Below, piece after piece: positions 5,723 through 8,614 of a stretch of DNA of 8,614 nt; within the stretch, counting starts at the first letter, position 1, and each line of letters opens with the position of its first letter. The notes under the pieces are model-generated. The model was given only the letters and a program-made list of their open reading frames with translations, had not been told where the DNA came from and made no database searches. Source of the stretch: Bacteroidia bacterium (GTDB taxonomy: Bacteria; Bacteroidota; Bacteroidia; Bacteroidales; VadinHA17); assembly GCA_026391515.1 (NCBI GenBank), contig JAPLEC010000063.1, positions 1 to 8,614 on the forward strand. Direction: 5' to 3'. The position numbers were made by a program, and so were the translations under genes.

Positions 5723-5767
5723 GCGGCATCTCCTGTTGGAATAAATTGTCTCGCTGCAGCAGTATTA
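5723..5767 (+). repeat. Structured palindromic repeat, copy C (short, internally deleted)
   Basis: Starts with the full left arm GCGGCATCTCCT (5723-5734), then after only 13 bases reaches the core GTCTCGCTGC (5748-5757) and ends at about 5767. The first inner hairpin, the second inner hairpin and the right arm are absent. It lies between the convergent ends of the Cys/His-rich gene and the small coiled-coil gene. Confidence 0.68.
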
Positions 5768-5776
5768 TTTAGTATC

Positions 5777-6001
5777 CTATTGTTTCTTCTTAAGTTCAGC
5801 TATTTTTTCTTTAAAATATTCTCTTCTTAATTTTTCCAGTCGTGACATCTCTTTACGGATTTCTTTAGATTGCTTAAGGGCTTCCTTTTTATTGGAATAG
5901 TCGAGGTTGATACCTTTAGTATAAAGTTCCAGCATTTGATTGAAAGCCTCATCCGGATTAAATGGTTCTTCGTTATTTTGATTCACTTTTATGTTTTTCA
6001 T
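5777..6001 (-). CDS. Small charged, helical protein of unknown function
   Basis: 74 residues, not recognised. A polar N-terminus (MKNIKVNQNNEEPFNPDEAF) is followed by NQMLELYTKGINLDYSNKKEA and then a highly charged stretch, LKQSKEIRKEMSRLEKLRREYFKEKIAELKKKQ, with heptad-like spacing of L/I/Y, suggesting one long helix or coiled coil from about residue 40. No signal peptide or membrane segment. The ATG at 6001 is the only reasonable start. It sits between repeat copies C (3' side) and D (5' side, starting 24 bases upstream), and no clear TAnnTTTG box is seen in front, so its transcription may come from within copy D or by read-through from the TPR-ankyrin gene, which is on the same strand. The lack of stops and the protein-like composition support a real gene; function open. 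Confidence 0.66.
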   Translation of the reverse strand: MKNIKVNQNNEEPFNPDEAFNQMLELYTKGINLDYSNKKEALKQSKEIRKEMSRLEKLRREYFKEKIAELKKKQ

Positions 6002-6025
6002 ATTCTATATTATTTTAAGTAAAAA

Positions 6026-6111
6026 GCGGCATCTCTTAATTGAAAAACTCCTTGTGTTAAAAGGAAATTATGGCTGCACTACGTTTGAAGTAGTATTGAA
6101 GGAGATGCCGC
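6026..6111 (+). repeat. Structured palindromic repeat, copy D
   Basis: Arms GCGGCATCTCTT (6026-6037) and AGGAGATGCCGC (6100-6111) pair with one T/G wobble. The segment after the left arm, TAATTGAAAAACTCCTTGTG (6037-6056), and what follows are identical to copy B up to GGAAATTATG. The core is shortened to GGCTGC, and the second hairpin is ACTAC (6078-6082) with GTAGT (6090-6094). It lies in the same-strand gap between the TPR-ankyrin gene and the small coiled-coil gene. Confidence 0.87.
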
Positions 6112-6138
6112 AGTGCTATATTTTAAAAGCTAATAAGA

Positions 6139-7686
6139 TTATTTCTTTTTCTTGTATTTGGTTAGTAAAGTTCTTATGTTATCATCTGCGACATCATATG
6201 CCGTTCCACTCAGGGACTTTAGATTTTGATTTGCCCCATTATCCAATAGTAACTCTACATTTTCATCACACTTGTTGGCCGAAGACCAGATCAAAGCAGT
6301 ATAGCCATTGTGATCCTGCAAATCCAATTTTGCTCCTTTATCTAATAGTAGTTTTAAAATTTCTGGATTCCATCTTTGTGAAGCCAACATCAAAGCAGTA
6401 CAGCTATCATGATTCTTCAATTCCAAGTTTGCTCCTTTATCTAATAACAACCTCACAACTTCTGGTTGCTGGTCTATTGAAGCACTCATCAAAGCAGTCC
6501 AGCCAATATCATCCTGCAAATCAACTTCTGCCCCTTTATCAAGTAAAAGCTCTACGATTTCTGTATACCCTTTAAATGAAGCAAACATCAGAGCTGTTTC
6601 TTCTCCGTTATTCTGCATATCTACCTTTGCGCCTTTATTGAGCAATGTCTGGCAAACCTGTGTGTAACCATTAAGTGAGGCATACATCAATAAACTCATG
6701 CCATCCGTGTCCTTGTGATTAACAGAATCGATATTTTGTACTAATTTTAATGCTTTTGCAAGATCATTTGCTTTTAATGAATCCATTAGTTTTTTAGCAC
6801 GCTTGATTTGTGCTTGTCCGATTACACTCACATTTTTCTCCTTAACTCTTAAAAATAATCCTACAGAAACCATTAGCAATGCAATTACTATTAAGACTAT
6901 CCATTTTAGTGATCGCCATTTAGCAGATGTGTTTTCATACTCAGGGCTTATTTCAACAGCCTTAGTTTTGTCAGCAACTGTTTCCCTAAGTTTTTCCCGG
7001 TCGTCCTCCTTAGAGTATTCGGTGTCAGAATAGTCATCTTGATGTTCAGGCCTAATTCCCGCGGCTTCAGAAAAGTCATTATCTTCATCACTAACAACCT
7101 GGAGGTTGTCCTTTATTGCTCCCCGGTCAGAATATGCTTCTGCATTCTCAGGATCAAGCTCAAGCGCTTTATTAAAGTCAGCAATTGCACCATTGTGATC
7201 CTGGAGTTCATTTTTTGCTACCCCCCTGTTGAAATACGCCTCTGCATTTTCAGGGTAAAGCTCAATCGCTTTATTATAGTCAGCAATTGCTCCGCTAAAG
7301 TCCTGGAGTTTGTATTTTGCATTTCCCCTGTACAAAGCATAAAGATGGAAACCAGGAAGCAGGGCATCAAATTCAGGGCTGGTTAATTCAATAGCCTTAG
7401 TATAGTCGGTAATTGCTCCATCAAAGTCCCGAAGTTTGTCCTTTACATTTCCTCTTGCCTCATATAAAAATGAACTCTCAGGGTTAAGCTCAATAGCTTT
7501 ATTATAATCAGCAATTGCCCCTTCAAAGTTTTTGAGTTCGCTCTTTGCACGTCCTCTGCCATAATAGAATTTAAAGTACTTAGGATAAAGCTCAATAGCC
7601 TTTGTTAAGTCGGCAATTGCTCCATCGAAATCAGCACAATGGAACTTTTCTAATATTCTTTTATAATAAGCTTCGGCTGACTTCAT
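6139..7686 (-). CDS. TPR - transmembrane - ankyrin repeat protein
   Basis: 515 residues from the ATG at 7686 (a GTG at 7716 is in frame, but the promoter at 7725-7755 leaves it only about 8 bases of leader). Five good TPR units lie at about 7-34, 41-68, 75-102, 115-145 and 149-180, with the typical DFDGAIADYNKAIELNPE pattern. From 183 to 250 is an acidic stretch with eroded TPR pieces (EAAGIRPE, DKTKAVEISPEY). One membrane segment lies at about 262-279 (WIVLIVIALLMVSVGLFL). Then come five ankyrin repeats at about 328-357, 361-390, 394-423, 427-456 and 460-489 (G.TALM.AS..G..E.V.LLLDKGA..D.QD), ending with a partial repeat and a lysine tail. Both halves are protein-binding scaffolds, so a role linking partners on the two faces of the inner membrane is plausible but inferred; topology is unclear since both flanks are basic. 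Single-gene unit with its own promoter. Confidence 0.88.
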   Translation of the reverse strand: MKSAEAYYKRILEKFHCADFDGAIADLTKAIELYPKYFKFYYGRGRAKSELKNFEGAIADYNKAIELNPESSFLYEARGNVKDKLRDFDGAITDYTKAIELTSPEFDALLPGFHLYALYRGNAKYKLQDFSGAIADYNKAIELYPENAEAYFNRGVAKNELQDHNGAIADFNKALELDPENAEAYSDRGAIKDNLQVVSDEDNDFSEAAGIRPEHQDDYSDTEYSKEDDREKLRETVADKTKAVEISPEYENTSAKWRSLKWIVLIVIALLMVSVGLFLRVKEKNVSVIGQAQIKRAKKLMDSLKANDLAKALKLVQNIDSVNHKDTDGMSLLMYASLNGYTQVCQTLLNKGAKVDMQNNGEETALMFASFKGYTEIVELLLDKGAEVDLQDDIGWTALMSASIDQQPEVVRLLLDKGANLELKNHDSCTALMLASQRWNPEILKLLLDKGAKLDLQDHNGYTALIWSSANKCDENVELLLDNGANQNLKSLSGTAYDVADDNIRTLLTKYKKKK

Positions 7687-7724
7687 TGGAATAATGATTT
7701 TTATAGCGAAAGTCACAGAATTAT

Positions 7725-7755
7725 CAAAGTTACAGATTGTTTAAGCCAAAGTCAA
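7725..7755 (-). promoter_or_regulatory. Promoter of the TPR-ankyrin gene
   Basis: On the minus strand TTG (7755-7753), a 20-nt spacer, then TAACTTTG (7732-7725), 38 bases before the ATG at 7686. Spacer length and box sequences equal those of the promoter at 5276-5306. Confidence 0.66.
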
Positions 7756-7791
7756 TTTTATTTTAGCAAGTCGATTTAACTAAAATAATTA

Positions 7792-7825
7792 TTGATTAAA
7801 TCCAGATAGTCGGAATTCTTTTGGC
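7792..7825 (+). repeat. 34-bp direct repeat, right copy
   Basis: TTGATTAAATCCAGA followed by TAGTCGGAATTCTTTTGGC; three differences from the copy at 5670-5703. It ends about 35-40 bases before sequence recognisable as TamB begins, so it marks the right limit of the accessory segment. A weaker resemblance (GTTCT..TATAAA) continues past 7834, matching 5705-5718. Confidence 0.8.
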
Positions 7826-8614
7826 TATCATAAGGTTCTTATAAATCTATTAGTATCCACCTTTTTTAACAGGCTGAATATAAATGATATACTTATAAAA
7901 GACAGAAACAATGATACTCTGATTTATGCACAGAATGCGAAAATTGGAATTAAAAAGCTGGATTTCAAGAATAAATCTGTGACACTTGGCCATGTTACAT
8001 TAGATAATCCTGTTGTTGCATTCATTACAGATTCTGCCGGGGAAATGAATCTAATGTGGTACCTAAATTTAATGAAAAGCCCAAATGACACTCTTAAAAA
8101 AATAAAAAGCACAATAAAAATTAATCAGATAAACATCAATAATGCCAGGTTCTCCCTTATCAATAAAACAAAAAAAGGGAGCAAAATACCAACAGATTTC
8201 AATGATCTTCATCTTTCAGGAATCAATGGCATCATGGAAGAATTTCTTATTCACGACGATACAACCTCATTTAATATTTACAACCTCGGATTCAGGGAAT
8301 CAAAAGGTTTTACTGTCAGGAGAATGAATAGTGAAGTGGTTCTGACAAAAAATAATATCCTGTTCAATTCAGCTTCTATAAATTGCGACAGCAGTATTTT
8401 AAATATCAATCATGTAAGACTGGTTGGCGATTCATCTTCATCGTTCAGGAATTTTACTAAAAAAGTCAGGCTCGATATTGAACTCAATAAATCTCTTGTA
8501 AATCTCTCCGATCTCAAATATTTTGTACCGTTTGTTAAAGACATGAATGAATCGGTATGGCTTTCAGGAAAAGTTTCCGGCACAGTTTCGGAACTCAGAG
8601 GCCGGAATATTAAC
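7796..8614 (+). CDS. TamB/DUF490-type translocation and assembly protein, 5'-truncated and running off the window
   Basis: An open frame with no stop runs from just after TGA at 7793-7795 to the window edge. From about 7862 it reads FFNRLNINDILIKDRNNDTL, then IYAQNAKIGIKKLDF, VTLGHVTLDNPVVAF, LSGINGIMEEFLIHDDT, DIELNKSLVNLSDLKYFVPF and WLSGKVSGTVSELRG: the repeating short beta-strand pattern and the DTLLYA-type opening of Bacteroidota TamB-like proteins, which span the periplasm between the two membranes. In complete members this section is preceded by a membrane anchor and roughly 60-80 further residues. Here the upstream codons (LNPDSRNSFGYHKVL) come from the 34-bp repeat and have no ATG, GTG or TTG; the first usable ATG is internal at 8044. 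The gene has lost its start, so it is probably non-functional unless transcribed and initiated internally. Confidence 0.78.

Noticed and set aside
4063..6111. CRISPR array
   Set aside because: The repeats are 45-97 bp, irregularly spaced by 0.3-1.1 kb and separated by genes, not by uniform short spacers; no cas gene is present.
5125..6111. Integron attC sites with gene cassettes
   Set aside because: The gap-located folded sites suggest it, but the arms lack the RYYYAAC/GTTRRRY core boxes, gene directions are mixed, and no integrase gene is seen. Kept only as an analogy.
5991..6575. 194-codon open frame on the + strand
   Set aside because: It is antisense to the ankyrin repeats and runs through repeat copy D; its repetitive pattern simply mirrors the ankyrin-coding DNA.
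7039..7386. 115-codon + strand frame and the 6803-7033 frame
   Set aside because: Both are antisense shadows of the TPR part of the TPR-ankyrin gene, with no protein-like features of their own.
7924..8112. 62-codon minus-strand frame, and a 61-codon + frame at 8142-8327
   Set aside because: Both overlap the long TamB-like frame, which has clear family sequence; these are out-of-frame shadows.

Overview
The window looks like a Bacteroidota chromosome. It is AT-rich. Its promoters have the Bacteroidota form (a TTG box, a 20-nt spacer, then TAnnTTTG), and Shine-Dalgarno sequences are weak or absent. The gene families fit too: a SiaC-like protein, a BlaI/BlaR1 pair carrying carboxypeptidase-regulatory and TonB domains, and a long TamB-like protein. 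I cannot name a genus.

Layout. 1-169 (-) is the N-terminal part of a SiaC/DUF1987-type phosphoprotein cut by the window edge. 235-1245 (-) is an intact tsaD for tRNA t6A37 synthesis. 1246-1682 has no intact gene; it holds what looks like the first codons of a lost DNA methyltransferase and a strong 14-bp terminator hairpin. 1683-3853 (-) is a blaI-blaR1 type operon with a clear promoter and operator-like dyads, in which the BlaR1 gene is separated from its TonB-domain tail by a frameshift near 2331. From 3854 to about 7860 lies a patchwork of unrelated accessory genes: a DUF1566 protein (-) facing the decayed tail of a paralogue (+), a small Cys/His-rich protein (+), a small charged coiled-coil protein (-), and a TPR-transmembrane-ankyrin protein (-). 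At about 7862-8614 (+) a TamB/DUF490-type protein begins in mid-domain with no start codon and runs off the window.

Two observations tie the accessory part together. First, four copies of a roughly 45-97 bp structured palindromic repeat (arms GCGGCATCTCCT / AGGAGATGCCGC, core GTCTCGCTGC) lie in the gaps around the accessory genes. A separate 34-bp direct repeat brackets the 5.7-7.8 kb module, and its right copy abuts the point where TamB homology starts. Second, in many Bacteroidota tsaD and tamB are divergent neighbours. Here they are about 6.6 kb apart and tamB has lost its 5' end, so the simplest reading is that accessory DNA accumulated at the tsaD-tamB junction and truncated tamB, with the structured repeats as likely sites of insertion or recombination. 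The repeat family is the best candidate for something undescribed in this window.
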